Shown one piece after another: positions 1-9,946 of a DNA stretch of 42,396 bases. The notes under the pieces were generated by a model. That model was not told the DNA's origin, ran no database searches, and saw nothing but the letters and a program-made list of their open reading frames with translations. Both the position numbers and the translations under genes were made by a program. Numbering within the stretch: the stretch's first letter is position 1; every line of letters begins with the position of its first letter. The DNA is taken from IMG/VR virus record IMGVR_UViG_3300044737_000120, positions 1 through 42,396 of that record; one strand, 5' to 3'. Source of the stretch: a virus.

Positions 1-3000
1 TCAGATCGGGATTGCGATCTGCCCTCGGAACCGAGCATCGTTCGTAACCGATGGAAAGGTCGTCTCCGGCTCAGTGAACAGTTTGATGACGGTCCCGCTG
101 GCCGCCACCGCAGCATGGCCGCGCGCCCAGGAAGTTCCGTCGAACCAGGCGATAGGCACCTTGGCGTTGCGAGCAGCCGTGAACCCGCCCGGCATCACGA
201 ACTGCACGAACGTCGGAGCAACCGTCGTTGTGCCCACGATATCAAACCCGACCGTCAACACCTTGCCGACCAGAAAATACCAGAGCGCAAGCACGTCACC
301 AGTGTGAACGATCCAACTGCCGCCACCGCCGCCCGTGAAGTTGCTGCCGTTGTACGCAACGTCGACCCACACACCCATTCCAATAGCGCGGCCCTGTTCC
401 TTGATCGGGTTAGTGACCTGCAGATCGTTCGTCGCGACGGCTCCAGGAAACGTGGCGTTCCCCGAGCTGTCGATCGACATGCTCACTGCCCCCGGTCTGA
501 GGATGCGAAACGTCCCGCTGAAGTTATCGATCTCGTGCGTCGTAGTGCCGCCCAAAATGACTCGCGGCGTGCCGGCAAAGACTCCGACCCAGACGTTGGC
601 GTCGGCGTGGGTTTCGGTGGCAAGCGCCCCGCTGAACTTCGCCCCGGATCCGGCAACCTCCAGTGATGCTGCTGGCGCTGACGTGCCGATGCCGAAGGTT
701 CCGGGCAACGACGTGTGAATCAGCACCCGCCAGACCGCCGCCGTCGCGTCGTAGCGCAACGAAATTCGATTGCCAGGACCAAGGGAGAAGGACGCCGGCC
801 ATCCGGTCGGAAACGAGACGGTGCTTCCGGCGGGAGCTCCACCGATTGCCGACCCAGCGGAGGCGATCCACAGCGAGCCGGAACCCGTGTTGATGACATC
901 AACGACACGGCCCTCGTACAAGCCAACTGTCCCGGCGTCGGCCAGGCTGTTCAGCTTCCAGTCGCCGGCGGCCGTGTCAGCGTAGATCGCACTGACGTTG
1001 CCGAAGATCGTCGCATTCACCCACGCGCCGGCGCCGGTGAAGTTCGCCCGTTGAAGCGGTTGGTAGGGCTGGGTGCCGGGCGAGCCAGTTGGAAGCGCGA
1101 TGCTTGTTCCGAGAAACAGCGTCTGTGCGAGGGACACAGCGCCGGTGGGAGAAACGACGCGGATCTCGATGCGCGCCCTGGTCGTGGTCGATGCCACACC
1201 ACCGCTGACCGAGCCGTCACCTACGATCGCGCGGTACTTGAAATCGTTGAACGGCAGCCCCGCGGCCGCCGTTGGCATTACCCCGATCTCGCGCGTCAGC
1301 GGCGGCGTGGTCTTGAAGTTGTCGGTCTTGACGAGCGGCGTGTAGCCGGTGACCTTGATCGCGGAGACGTAAGGGTACGTTGCGCCGGTGCGCGTTGCGA
1401 TCTTCACCTCCGTTACGACGCCGGAGACCGGCAATCCAGTGTTTCGGATGAACCAATAGCGATGCGCGGCGCTGGAGAACCGGCGCACCATCAGCACGAG
1501 AGCTTTGAAGTCTGAATCCGCCGTCCCCGATGACTGACCATCGACGGTCCATGGTCCTGACGTCCCGGTGTCCGAGTAGCAGACCTCCACGGACTTGATT
1601 TCACCGTTGAACGGATCGTCACCACCGGCAAGCTGATCACCGCAGGTGAGACTGGAGTGGTGGATGAAGAACTCGTGAGGATTGATCGCGGCCCCAGCGT
1701 CGACGATCAGACCGGATCCAGCTCCGCCCCACGTCGCGGCCGCGAGCGCGGTATCGCCATCCTGAATCCGTGCGAGCGTGACCGACGACATCCCCGAGTG
1801 CGACCACCCGGCATAGGTCGCGTAGCTGCGGACCGGTGGCGGATCACAGTAGATGCCGTTCGCGCCGCTGTAGATGTCGCCCGGCGCTTCCGGCGCATTC
1901 GGGTTGAACATCGTCGCGGATCCGGAGAGGGCGGCGCTCAGCGCGCGCGTGATGCTGACGGTGTAGAGGCTGACCGCAACGACCGCCGCGATGCCCGCCG
2001 GCACCGGGATTTCGATCGGACCCACGCTCACCACTGGCATCTCGATCGACGGACCGCCGTTGATCGAGTAGACCGCCCTGGTGCCGGCGTAGTACGACGA
2101 GATCGCCGGCGTGAAAGCGACGCGCAGCTTCGCGGCAAAGATGCCCGGCTGCGGCTGATCGACGAGCGGCGTGAGAACGAGGCCGGTCGGAGGATCCGGG
2201 GCATACGGATCCTGCAGCGTGGATCCGACCTTCGCCGGCGCCGTCGACGCAGCGCCCGCCCACTTGCGCGCGTCGATCAGCTCGAGCTCGACGTCGTAGG
2301 TTCCGTTGGAAGGCTTGCCGCGGGCCATGATCCGGAAGTTGTCGACGATGCCGCGCGCTGGTACCGATTGTGTGACGACATCGCCGATGAGGCGCGGCCC
2401 GCCGGCGTTGGCCAGCCACTTCCCTTTGATTCGATACGCCTGGTAGCTGTAGAGCAGATACCCGAGCTTGAGGTTGACAATCGCCGGATTGTGGATCTGT
2501 GGAAACTTGTACGTGACCGGCACCTCGGTCTCCGTTCCAGCGATGAGCCCCGCGGTTCGGAGCGTGAGCGACTTCGTCTTCCAGACGCCGAACGGATCGG
2601 TCGTATCCGTGTACTCGATGGTCACGCTGTTGACCATCTGATCCGGATCCGCGACTTGTCCCGCCTCGACCTCCACGCCTGCGGCGAAGTGAGAGTCGTC
2701 GTAGCTGGCCACCGGAGCAGTGTTGCGATCGGCGATCGCGGTGAGTTGATTGCCGGCGGCGTAGGGCAGCCAACCATCCCACAGCAGAGCGAACATCTTT
2801 CTGCACTCGCGAGTGTTGGCGCTGAGCAACATGTGCGACTCGTACTGCGTCGACGGCGTCGCTGCGGCGGCGGCCTGAAACGACGGCTCGTTGATGCGGG
2901 ACGGCCGCATGCGGCCGCCTGAAGGATCGAGCGCCCAGAACCGCGCCTGCCAGACGGGGGTCACTGTGTACTGAACTAGGCCGGTCGTCGTGTTGAGCAT

Positions 3001-3564
3001 TCGGCTTCCGCGGAAGCGGTATTTGATCTTCGGAATCCCGAAGCCCCAGGCGAGGCTCACGTTCTGCCAGCACTCGATCGCGTGGCAGATGCCGCGGCGC
3101 TTCCCCGTCTTGTCGGTGATGACGAGCGTTTCGGTCCAACTGCCGCCAGCGGCCGCGATGACCGCGGCCAACGGCGCGTGCGCAGTCTGCGTCAACGCTC
3201 CGCTGTAAAAGGTTGATGTGAAGTTCGGGCTTGTGAACGGGCCGCTGTCGGTGAAGATCCCGACCAGCCCGTCGCACTCGCCGGCCTGCTCACCGCCGTA
3301 GATCGTCGCTTCTCGCTCCCCCAACGCGAGCGCTCTTACGACCCACAGGTCATTGCCGTTCTGAAATGCGAAGCGGATGCTCCCTTCCGTCTCGACGAGG
3401 CCGAAGGCAAATTGCATCGGCTTGTCGTTGTCGTCCGCGCCACCGGGAAGCGAGATCGACACGCCGGCGATCCGCTCAGGCACATAGGGGCTCGGCGTGC
3501 CGAGCGTCGGTGCTGTATGGGAGCGATCGGGCGGCTGGATGACTGCGCGGCGGCGTTCGGTCAT
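1..3564 (-). CDS. tail tip / central hub and receptor-binding protein
   Basis: A 1187-residue protein, last gene of the tail operon, probably forming the tail tip and carrying the host-contact region. Residues about 1-470 are beta-rich and ungapped, as in tip/hub proteins that follow the minor tail proteins of siphophages and gene transfer agents. The middle has fibronectin-like stretches (proline-rich, around the PYAPDPPTGL segment). The C-terminal third has the fibre-type motif GIGTSAPAASLEVAGSG and a glycine-rich terminal domain typical of receptor-binding ends. I chose the ATG at 3564 because it overlaps the upstream stop as ATGA; the open frame continues upstream to 3630 only as a shadow. 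No peptidase or hydrolase motif was recognised. The product is inferred from position and composition, not from a clear family match. Confidence 0.75.
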   Translation of the reverse strand: MTERRRAVIQPPDRSHTAPTLGTPSPYVPERIAGVSISLPGGADDNDKPMQFAFGLVETEGSIRFAFQNGNDLWVVRALALGEREATIYGGEQAGECDGLVGIFTDSGPFTSPNFTSTFYSGALTQTAHAPLAAVIAAAGGSWTETLVITDKTGKRRGICHAIECWQNVSLAWGFGIPKIKYRFRGSRMLNTTTGLVQYTVTPVWQARFWALDPSGGRMRPSRINEPSFQAAAAATPSTQYESHMLLSANTRECRKMFALLWDGWLPYAAGNQLTAIADRNTAPVASYDDSHFAAGVEVEAGQVADPDQMVNSVTIEYTDTTDPFGVWKTKSLTLRTAGLIAGTETEVPVTYKFPQIHNPAIVNLKLGYLLYSYQAYRIKGKWLANAGGPRLIGDVVTQSVPARGIVDNFRIMARGKPSNGTYDVELELIDARKWAGAASTAPAKVGSTLQDPYAPDPPTGLVLTPLVDQPQPGIFAAKLRVAFTPAISSYYAGTRAVYSINGGPSIEMPVVSVGPIEIPVPAGIAAVVAVSLYTVSITRALSAALSGSATMFNPNAPEAPGDIYSGANGIYCDPPPVRSYATYAGWSHSGMSSVTLARIQDGDTALAAATWGGAGSGLIVDAGAAINPHEFFIHHSSLTCGDQLAGGDDPFNGEIKSVEVCYSDTGTSGPWTVDGQSSGTADSDFKALVLMVRRFSSAAHRYWFIRNTGLPVSGVVTEVKIATRTGATYPYVSAIKVTGYTPLVKTDNFKTTPPLTREIGVMPTAAAGLPFNDFKYRAIVGDGSVSGGVASTTTRARIEIRVVSPTGAVSLAQTLFLGTSIALPTGSPGTQPYQPLQRANFTGAGAWVNATIFGNVSAIYADTAAGDWKLNSLADAGTVGLYEGRVVDVINTGSGSLWIASAGSAIGGAPAGSTVSFPTGWPASFSLGPGNRISLRYDATAAVWRVLIHTSLPGTFGIGTSAPAASLEVAGSGAKFSGALATETHADANVWVGVFAGTPRVILGGTTTHEIDNFSGTFRILRPGAVSMSIDSSGNATFPGAVATNDLQVTNPIKEQGRAIGMGVWVDVAYNGSNFTGGGGGSWIVHTGDVLALWYFLVGKVLTVGFDIVGTTTVAPTFVQFVMPGGFTAARNAKVPIAWFDGTSWARGHAAVAASGTVIKLFTEPETTFPSVTNDARFRGQIAIPI

Positions 3565-4175
3565 AGCAGCGTCACCGACGTCGTGAGTTGCAGCGGCTGG
3601 CCGAGCACCCAGACGTCTCCCTCCTCCCACGATTCGTGGAACTCCTGCGGATAGTCGTAGAGCGCGGCGAAACGCCGGCGACCGGTGACTGCGGAGAACG
3701 ACAGCGTCGGCCCGGCCGGCTGCGTGCCGAGGCCCGTGAAGGTGACGTTGTCCGCCCCCTCGGCGCCGGCTCCCGCGTTGAGCGCGTAGCGCGAGCTCGC
3801 GATCACCGCTCCCGCGCCGTCGTACAGAGTCGGCGTCACCACCTGGCTCGCCGGCAGCGTGTAGACCAACTGATTGAGAACGACGTCGGCCGCCTTGATC
3901 TTGGGAATCGTCCGGTTCGACCAGAAACAGAAAAAGGAGAAGTAGGTCGCCGCGTTGGCCAGGAAGTGATCGCGCAACGTGTCGAGCTCCGCCATGCTCA
4001 GCACGTCCGAGAAGTAGCTGATCTTGTACTGGACGTAAGGGTGCGGCACGTTGATCTGCGGATCCCCGAACTCGGCGTCGACGCGCTCCTGCGCGACGAT
4101 CGCCCGGCGCGTGTACGCCTGGCCGGCCGTTCTCGACGAGGGCGCGATATCAGGGAACGCCGTGCCACGAATCAC
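3561..4175 (-). CDS. minor tail protein, DUF2460/GTA gp12-like
   Basis: A 204-residue minor tail protein between the tape measure and the tip. Architecture resembles the DUF2460 group: an N-terminal part with a helix and an aromatic strand (FFCFWSNRT), a central stretch of strand-forming segments (LVYTLPASQ, then a VIASSRYALN turn), and an ending in which RRFAALYDYP resembles the RF-type closing strand. It starts with GTG in a GTGA overlap with the gene before it and ends in an ATGA overlap with the tip gene, so the three are probably translated in series. In gene transfer agents such proteins form the distal tail ring below the tube. The family assignment is by pattern and place, so moderately sure. 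Confidence 0.6.
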   Translation of the reverse strand: MIRGTAFPDIAPSSRTAGQAYTRRAIVAQERVDAEFGDPQINVPHPYVQYKISYFSDVLSMAELDTLRDHFLANAATYFSFFCFWSNRTIPKIKAADVVLNQLVYTLPASQVVTPTLYDGAGAVIASSRYALNAGAGAEGADNVTFTGLGTQPAGPTLSFSAVTGRRRFAALYDYPQEFHESWEEGDVWVLGQPLQLTTSVTLL

Positions 4176-4669
4176 ACCCCACCTCCGAAGAGCAGCTTGT
4201 TGCTCGAAGGAGGAGCTTCGTGCGCCGTCAGGACGTCGCCGAAGTTGATGTCAGGCGATGGCCCCTCGCGGCCGTCGTCAGACCTGCAGCCGATCTCGAC
4301 ACGCGGGCCGAGGAAGCGCGACTTCGCCGTGAAGCCTTCGAGCCACGGCTCAGTGCCGGCGATCGTGAAGTCGGCGTTGAAGTGGACCTTGGTGATGACG
4401 ACGTCCTTGCGCCGCTGCGCGGGATCGTTGACCAGGTCGTTGAGCAGGTTGTCGGCGTTGTCGAACGTTAGCGTCGCGCGGACCGCGGCGCCGTCCGAGG
4501 TCTCGCTCACATCCGATAGCTTGAACGGCCGAAACAGGTACGTCTGACCGCTCACAGTGAGGCCCGCCGGATAGTTCGTGTAGCGCCTGGTCGGCGTCGC
4601 GCTGATGGTGACGAGGTAGGCCGCCGACTGGCGGCGGTCTGCGTAGCGAGCGATGACGAGTGGATCCAT
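4172..4669 (-). CDS. minor tail protein, DUF2163/DUF1833-like
   Basis: A 165-residue protein directly after the tape measure gene, with a start 15 bases below that gene's stop. The sequence is beta-rich: YLVTISATPTRRYTNYPAG, then SGQTYLFRPF, then a run ending ATLTFDNADNLLNDL. This ordering of short strands (a literal value, a coordinate such as FRPF, then a TFDNAD segment) is seen in minor tail proteins of siphophages that sit between tape measure and tip. It overlaps the next gene as GTGA. No Shine-Dalgarno stronger than GATCGG precedes the ATG. Function is inferred from position; the DUF label is tentative. Confidence 0.5.
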   Translation of the reverse strand: MDPLVIARYADRRQSAAYLVTISATPTRRYTNYPAGLTVSGQTYLFRPFKLSDVSETSDGAAVRATLTFDNADNLLNDLVNDPAQRRKDVVITKVHFNADFTIAGTEPWLEGFTAKSRFLGPRVEIGCRSDDGREGPSPDINFGDVLTAHEAPPSSNKLLFGGGV

Positions 4670-4684
4670 TGCCGATCAAAGTCC

Positions 4685-7600
4685 CTATACGTTGAACAGA
4701 TGCACGGCCACCTCGGGGTGGTCGCGCAGCGTCTGGAACACTGCTTCCTGCAAGGTGAAGCCGACCGAGCGCAGAAACTCGGCGCCGTCGCCTTCGATGA
4801 TGAGCGAGCGATTCGCGATCGCCGCGCGCGTGCGCCGCATCTCATCGCCCAGGGCGTTGATCGCTTTCACGATCTCCGCGCTGCGATCGTCCGAGTTGTT
4901 CCCTTGCCACTTCTCGATCAGCTCCTTTCGACGCTCGGCCATGTGCTCCATGAACGAGCGAGCCCAACTCGCTCTGTCCGCGTTCGAGTCGAGGATCGCC
5001 GGCGACACGGCGAAGGCGTGAACGGTGAGATCGTCGACGCCGAGGCCCTTGGACAGCCGGTCGATCGAATCGACGATCGCGGCCGCGCCGCCGGTCGTAC
5101 CGATCGCGATCGGTCCGTCGTCGAGCGCCGAGCGGAAGGCGTCGTACAGCGACAGACCGCCGACGTCGTCGCCCGGACCAGGCGGCGGGATCGGCGTCTT
5201 GTCGATCGGGTTGCCGTTATCGTCGATCCCCGATCCACCGCCGCCCGTCGCCGGCGTGCCGCGACCGGTACCAGGGCCGCGCCCCATCAGGTCGTTCGAT
5301 GCCCGCATCAGATTGTTCGATGCCGTGTTGAGCAGCTCGAAGGCGGAGTGCTGTTCGGCGATCAGATCGCCGCGCCCCTTCGCGTAGTCGGCGCCGGCGA
5401 GCGTGCGGACCTCGTCGATGATCTGTTCGAGCTGATTGCGGTTCTGCGCGTTGTCGCCGGCCAGGCCGAGCGCCTGCTGGCCGTACTGCTCGATCTGCTG
5501 AACTAGGTCCGCCACGTGCTGCGGGTCTTTCGTGGTCTGGAGCTCCGTCTCCAGCTCGCCCATCCGCTTGTAGTAGTAATTGAGCTTGTCCTGATCGCCC
5601 ATCCCGGCGAGCTTGACCTGCTCGTCGAAGCTGTCGAGCGACGCGAAGGTCGACTTCTCCAGCTCGTCGATCTTCTGGAAGCCGGCCACGAGGCCTTCGA
5701 AGAACTGACCCGAGAGGCTGTTGAGCTTCTCCATCGCCGCGAGCTGGTCGTCGACGTCGAGCAGCTTCGGAAGCGAGGCGACGACGCCGGCGATTTCCGC
5801 CTTGAGGTCGACCACGTGACTGAGCGGCGTGGCCGTCTCCGCCTTCCTCGCCTCGCGCTCGACTGAGCCGGGGATCAGAGAAGCGGGGTCGCCGAACTCG
5901 CCGATCGTCTTCTTGATGGCGGCGAAGGAGACGAGCGCGGAGACGTAGGCCATCACCGCGTCGCGGAGCTCGGTGCCCTGCATCGTGCCCCAGTACGTCA
6001 TGATCTGCGTGATGCGGTTCTGCCCTTCACCCATCGCCGCCAGACCCGCACGCAGCGCCGGCTCGTAAGCGGAGAAGGCTGCCTTCGGCAGCTTGTTGGA
6101 GAGGAAGTCGCTGAGCGACTGCAGCGCCCCTTCGTCGGTAATGTCTTTGCTCTCCGTCCCGCCGCTGAGCGTGAGCGTCGGATGGAAGGCCTTGAGCTTC
6201 TCCTTCACCTCGTCAGGGAAGAGATCGATGATGTTTTGGTAGCCCTTCATCGTCTCTTCCGCTTTGCGGTGAACCTGCGCGATCAGATCCGCGCGTGCCG
6301 CCGGCGAGATGCCCTTCTCCTGGAGATCAATCGACGAGCCGCCGCCGAGGTCCTGCGTGGTCTGGTTCTCGCCGTATTTCGAGGTGTACGGGCCTCGCAG
6401 GTTGTCCAGCGTCAGACCGTGCATCGCGATCGTGATGCTGTCTTTGCCGGCAGGCATGAGTGAACCGATGTAGCTGCCAAGCATCGAACCAATCACTGAT
6501 CCGATTTCCGCTCCGATCGCCGTCCCGATGCCTGGCAACGCCGATCCGATAATTCCGCCGGCGATGGATCCCACACCTCCGCCGATCGCGCCGCCCTGCT
6601 GGGCCTTGTTGTTGGGGCCAAAGAAGCCGCCAACGAACGATCCGATGCCGGCGCCGGCAAGGAACTTGTCGAGCGTGCCGCCCGTCTGGAAGGTCGCCTC
6701 GATCTGCTTGAACGAATCGAGGACCGATCCGCCGTGCAGCGGCGCGCTCACCGCGTCGGCGAACACCTTCGACCACTTCTGCCCGAGGTCGTGTACCAGC
6801 GCGTCGGCGCTGGCACCGAGATGCGCGTTGCCGTCCGCGATGTCGGCGAAGTACTTCTCGATCGCCGACTGCGTTGCGTCGAGCGCGCCGATGACGGTGT
6901 CCTGCAGAGTGATCCCGATCTTCGGAATGATCTCGTCTTTGCGTTTGTCGAGATCGTGCAGCCACTCGTCCGTGCCGGCGATGAGCGCCTGGCGCGCATG
7001 GAACGCCGCCTCCTCTGCTGCGCGGTTCTTCTGAATCCTCGCCTGCTCGATGACGGCCAGCCGCTGCTCACGCAGCCCCTTCATCTCGTCGCCGGCGAGA
7101 TCGATCTGCGCCCGCTTATCCTCTTCGGCCGCCCACCGGTCATTCGCCGCGATGCGTGTGGCGAGCTCGCGGTCGACCGAGTTCACGATCCGATCGATGC
7201 GCTGATTCTCGATCTCCGTGTCCGCGTCGATCTTGATCTGCCGCTCCAGCTCGACCGTTCGCTTGGCCGCCTGCAGCGTCTGATCGTTGATCTTCGTCAG
7301 GCTCGCCGCCGCATCGTCGACGAGCTTCTTCTTATAGAAGTCCTCGACCTGCTTTTCGAGGGAGGTCCACTCTGCGGCGATCGACGGAAACTTGCTCTTC
7401 ACGTCGTCGATCTCCCGCAGCGCATCGAGCTTCGCGTTGACGTTCGAAGTCTCGTAGTCGCCCTGCTTGGCCGGCGCGTACTTGGTCGACAGCTTCTCGC
7501 GCGCGGCCTGGAATTCCGTCACATACTTGTTGACCGCGTCGCCCTCTTTGAAGTCGAAGGTGAGGTTGATATCGTGGAGGTCACCCTTCCAATCTTCGTT

Positions 7601-9532
7601 GGCGTCCGCGAGCGCTTTGTGCGCCTTTCGATAGTGGTCGATCGCCTGCAGCCGCTCGATAGTCAGTTGCCGCAGCGCGTGCGCGAGAGGATCGTTGCCG
7701 GTACCCCCCACAGCGCCAACGTGAAACTGCTCCATGAACTTCTGAAAATCGGCGAGCTTGTTCGCCGCGGCCGCGTCTTCTTCTTCTTCCTGCGGCTTTT
7801 TCTTCGTCTTCAGCGTCGGGAGGTCATCCGTTTTCGGCGGCGGGACTTTCTTGAACTCGCTGAAGAAGTTCGTCGGATTGCGGGTGCGCGGGCTCGAAGG
7901 CGACGCAAACGGATCCAGATCGCCACCCAGAAATCCGTAGCCTAGCTGGAACACACCTTTTCCGATGTCCCACTTCTCTCTGTTGAATCGCGAGAGGCCG
8001 GGCGATGAGTCGATGATGCTCTGCTTCTTGTTCTCCAGATCCAGCATCTGCAGAAACGGCGTGAGAGGGGGAACCAGGATCGACGCGGCCATGGTGCGCT
8101 TGCTCACCCATCCGCCGAATGTCGACTCCATCTCCTCGCCGAAAGCCTTCATGAAGTCATTCGTGCCCCCCGGCTCGATGATCTTCTTGACGATGCTGAC
8201 GGTGAACGTCGCTCCTTTTGCGAGTGTCTCAGCAACGGCCGTGATCGCCCTCACCAGCTCAGGGTTGAAGGTCGCTCTTCCCCATTTATCGACCTGCACG
8301 ATCGAGTCGCGCAGAGTGAGGATGTCGCCGGTCAGCTCTTTCGTCGCTCCCTCTGTGCCTTCGCCGAGCAGCTGCTGCCAGGCGTCGTGCAGGTTCGACA
8401 GCGCGCCGGTGTAGGTGTTCATCGCTTTCTGGCCGGCCAGCGCGAATGCTCCGAGCCGTTCCTGCAGCTCCTGGATCAGGCGGCCCTGGTTATGCCACTC
8501 CGCCATCTGCTCGCGCGCCTGCTCGTTGGTGCCGAACTCGGAGAGCAGCGCGGCCGCGAAACGCGCGTGCCGCGGATCCGCGCGGCCAGTGAGCAGCGCG
8601 CGAAGGTTGTTGGGGATCTCTTCCGGCGTCAGACCGAACGCCACAGCGCCCTGCGCAAAGGAGGCCGTGAATTTGGCCAGATCCTTGTTGCTGGCGACTT
8701 TCCCAGTTTCATCGGTCAGATACTGCAGCTCGTAGGCGAGCGAGCGGCGCGTAGCGTCCTGCATCTGAGAAAACAGAAGCGTTGTTTCGAGCGTCTTGAC
8801 CTTGATTTTTTCCGTCAGATCGACGCCAACTTGCTGCGCAGCATTGAACGCCTCGGCGCCTTTGAGGAGCCGCCCCTGCGCGTCGTAGATGTTCGCGAAC
8901 GTGCTGATGATGGCGGCCGAGCCGATGCGCGTTTGCTCGAGCTCGGAGTTGAAGTTCACCCCCTCCATCACCAGCTTTCGCGCTTCGCCGATCGTCTCGC
9001 GAACGACCCACGCGCCGAAGAAAGCCTTGACCATCGTCGTGGCCGATTCGAGGCTCGAGGAGATGGAGTTGATGCCGGACACCGTCGCGGCGCTGTCGTT
9101 GGCGATCTTGTCCAGCGTCTGCTGCAGCTGCGCCTGCGCGCGCTGAGCGTTCGCCGCGGCGGTCGCGGATTGATTCTGCGCGGTGCTGAGGCGCGCGGCC
9201 GCCAGAGCGGCCGCGTTCGCGGCTGTCGCCTCGGCGGTCGTAGCTCGTGCTTCGGCCGCCGTCGCGTTTGCGGCTGCGGCCGCAGCTTTCGACTGCGCTG
9301 TGGTCGTGTTGATCTGCGCCGTCTTCGCCTTCGCGGCGGCTTCCGCGGCCGCGGCTTCATTTCTCTCTTTATCTCCAAGCTGCTGGAGGGACGCCACGAG
9401 CTGCTGCACGGCGGGCGCGCCATCCTTCATCGCGGCCTGAATCTGCCGCGTGAGCTCGATGTCGCGCGTCACGCCGGCCATATAACCGGCGTCGTCGTAC
9501 TGCATCCGCACCGCTACGACGTGCTCGCTCAT
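4685..9532 (-). CDS. tail tape measure protein
   Basis: A 1615-residue protein, the longest in the window, which fixes tail length and occupies the tail lumen. Residues about 45-150 are an alanine-rich coiled coil (long AAAEAAAKA-type runs). A tape-measure-type domain follows (about 155-400). Residues about 955-1025 form a glycine-rich hydrophobic zipper (GAIGGGVGSIAGGIIGSALPG and repeats), the usual membrane-inserting segment of tape measures. A charged coiled coil occupies much of 600-900. The start ATG follows the strong site GGGAGGGGA. It lies directly after the frameshifted chaperone pair, the standard siphophage order. By the common rule of about 0.15 nm per residue the tail would be near 240 nm if the whole chain is extended, which is an inference. 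Confidence 0.92.
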   Translation of the reverse strand: MSEHVVAVRMQYDDAGYMAGVTRDIELTRQIQAAMKDGAPAVQQLVASLQQLGDKERNEAAAAEAAAKAKTAQINTTTAQSKAAAAAANATAAEARATTAEATAANAAALAAARLSTAQNQSATAAANAQRAQAQLQQTLDKIANDSAATVSGINSISSSLESATTMVKAFFGAWVVRETIGEARKLVMEGVNFNSELEQTRIGSAAIISTFANIYDAQGRLLKGAEAFNAAQQVGVDLTEKIKVKTLETTLLFSQMQDATRRSLAYELQYLTDETGKVASNKDLAKFTASFAQGAVAFGLTPEEIPNNLRALLTGRADPRHARFAAALLSEFGTNEQAREQMAEWHNQGRLIQELQERLGAFALAGQKAMNTYTGALSNLHDAWQQLLGEGTEGATKELTGDILTLRDSIVQVDKWGRATFNPELVRAITAVAETLAKGATFTVSIVKKIIEPGGTNDFMKAFGEEMESTFGGWVSKRTMAASILVPPLTPFLQMLDLENKKQSIIDSSPGLSRFNREKWDIGKGVFQLGYGFLGGDLDPFASPSSPRTRNPTNFFSEFKKVPPPKTDDLPTLKTKKKPQEEEEDAAAANKLADFQKFMEQFHVGAVGGTGNDPLAHALRQLTIERLQAIDHYRKAHKALADANEDWKGDLHDINLTFDFKEGDAVNKYVTEFQAAREKLSTKYAPAKQGDYETSNVNAKLDALREIDDVKSKFPSIAAEWTSLEKQVEDFYKKKLVDDAAASLTKINDQTLQAAKRTVELERQIKIDADTEIENQRIDRIVNSVDRELATRIAANDRWAAEEDKRAQIDLAGDEMKGLREQRLAVIEQARIQKNRAAEEAAFHARQALIAGTDEWLHDLDKRKDEIIPKIGITLQDTVIGALDATQSAIEKYFADIADGNAHLGASADALVHDLGQKWSKVFADAVSAPLHGGSVLDSFKQIEATFQTGGTLDKFLAGAGIGSFVGGFFGPNNKAQQGGAIGGGVGSIAGGIIGSALPGIGTAIGAEIGSVIGSMLGSYIGSLMPAGKDSITIAMHGLTLDNLRGPYTSKYGENQTTQDLGGGSSIDLQEKGISPAARADLIAQVHRKAEETMKGYQNIIDLFPDEVKEKLKAFHPTLTLSGGTESKDITDEGALQSLSDFLSNKLPKAAFSAYEPALRAGLAAMGEGQNRITQIMTYWGTMQGTELRDAVMAYVSALVSFAAIKKTIGEFGDPASLIPGSVEREARKAETATPLSHVVDLKAEIAGVVASLPKLLDVDDQLAAMEKLNSLSGQFFEGLVAGFQKIDELEKSTFASLDSFDEQVKLAGMGDQDKLNYYYKRMGELETELQTTKDPQHVADLVQQIEQYGQQALGLAGDNAQNRNQLEQIIDEVRTLAGADYAKGRGDLIAEQHSAFELLNTASNNLMRASNDLMGRGPGTGRGTPATGGGGSGIDDNGNPIDKTPIPPPGPGDDVGGLSLYDAFRSALDDGPIAIGTTGGAAAIVDSIDRLSKGLGVDDLTVHAFAVSPAILDSNADRASWARSFMEHMAERRKELIEKWQGNNSDDRSAEIVKAINALGDEMRRTRAAIANRSLIIEGDGAEFLRSVGFTLQEAVFQTLRDHPEVAVHLFNV

Positions 9533-9550
9533 TCCCCTCCCGCCCGCCCT

Positions 9551-9946
9551 TTACTTCTTCTTATTCGCTGCCTCGCGCATCCGCTCGTTGAGCTGCGCGA
9601 CCCACCAACGCTCGAACGCCTGCAACTTCCGAAAGACGTCGTCCTCGTCTTCTTCGTCGACGTCGTTCGCCCTCATCACCCGATCGAGCTCGCGGCCGTA
9701 CTTGAAGCCGACGACCCCGCCCATTCCCGCCACCTCCACCTGCGAGAGCATGTCGAGGCAGACGTCCCACGCCTTCCCGTTCTGTGGCCAGAGAAAGCCG
9801 TCCGGGCCGCCGGCGTCGATCGACGTCGCCGGCGGCGGGAGCTTTCCCGTGCGTTTCAGCTCGGCCGCGCGCCGCTTGGCTTCCGCGATGCGCGACTTCA
9901 CGTCTCCGCTGGCTACTCCGAAGAACCGGGCGGCGTGGGCGAGGAG
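9551..9946 (-). CDS. tail assembly chaperone, -1 frame extension (gpT-like)
   Basis: The open frame continuing in -1 phase from the chaperone gene upstream, 131 residues after the shift, beginning LLAHAARFFG and ending with a basic tail AANKKK. It has no ATG or Shine-Dalgarno of its own near its beginning; the first in-frame alternatives (a GTG in GDVKS, then internal ATGs) lack ribosome sites. It would be made only as the C-terminal part of a fused protein of about 341 residues. In lambda the gpG-gpGT pair works this way: the fusion bridges the tape measure and tube subunits during tail assembly and is absent from the virion. Position just before the tape measure matches. The middle contains a conserved-looking acidic stretch DVDEEDEDDV. 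Confidence 0.75.
   Translation of the reverse strand, partial: LLAHAARFFGVASGDVKSRIAEAKRRAAELKRTGKLPPPATSIDAGGPDGFLWPQNGKAWDVCLDMLSQVEVAGMGGVVGFKYGRELDRVMRANDVDEEDEDDVFRKLQAFERWWVAQLNERMREAANKKK

Noticed and set aside
1657-2922. 421-residue plus-strand open frame under the tail-tip gene
   Set aside because: Very rich in arginine and aspartate, low-complexity, a typical antisense shadow of a GC-rich gene; no ribosome site.
1844-3277. 477-residue minus-strand frame in another phase of the tail-tip gene
   Set aside because: Shadow with R/H-rich composition and no start signals.
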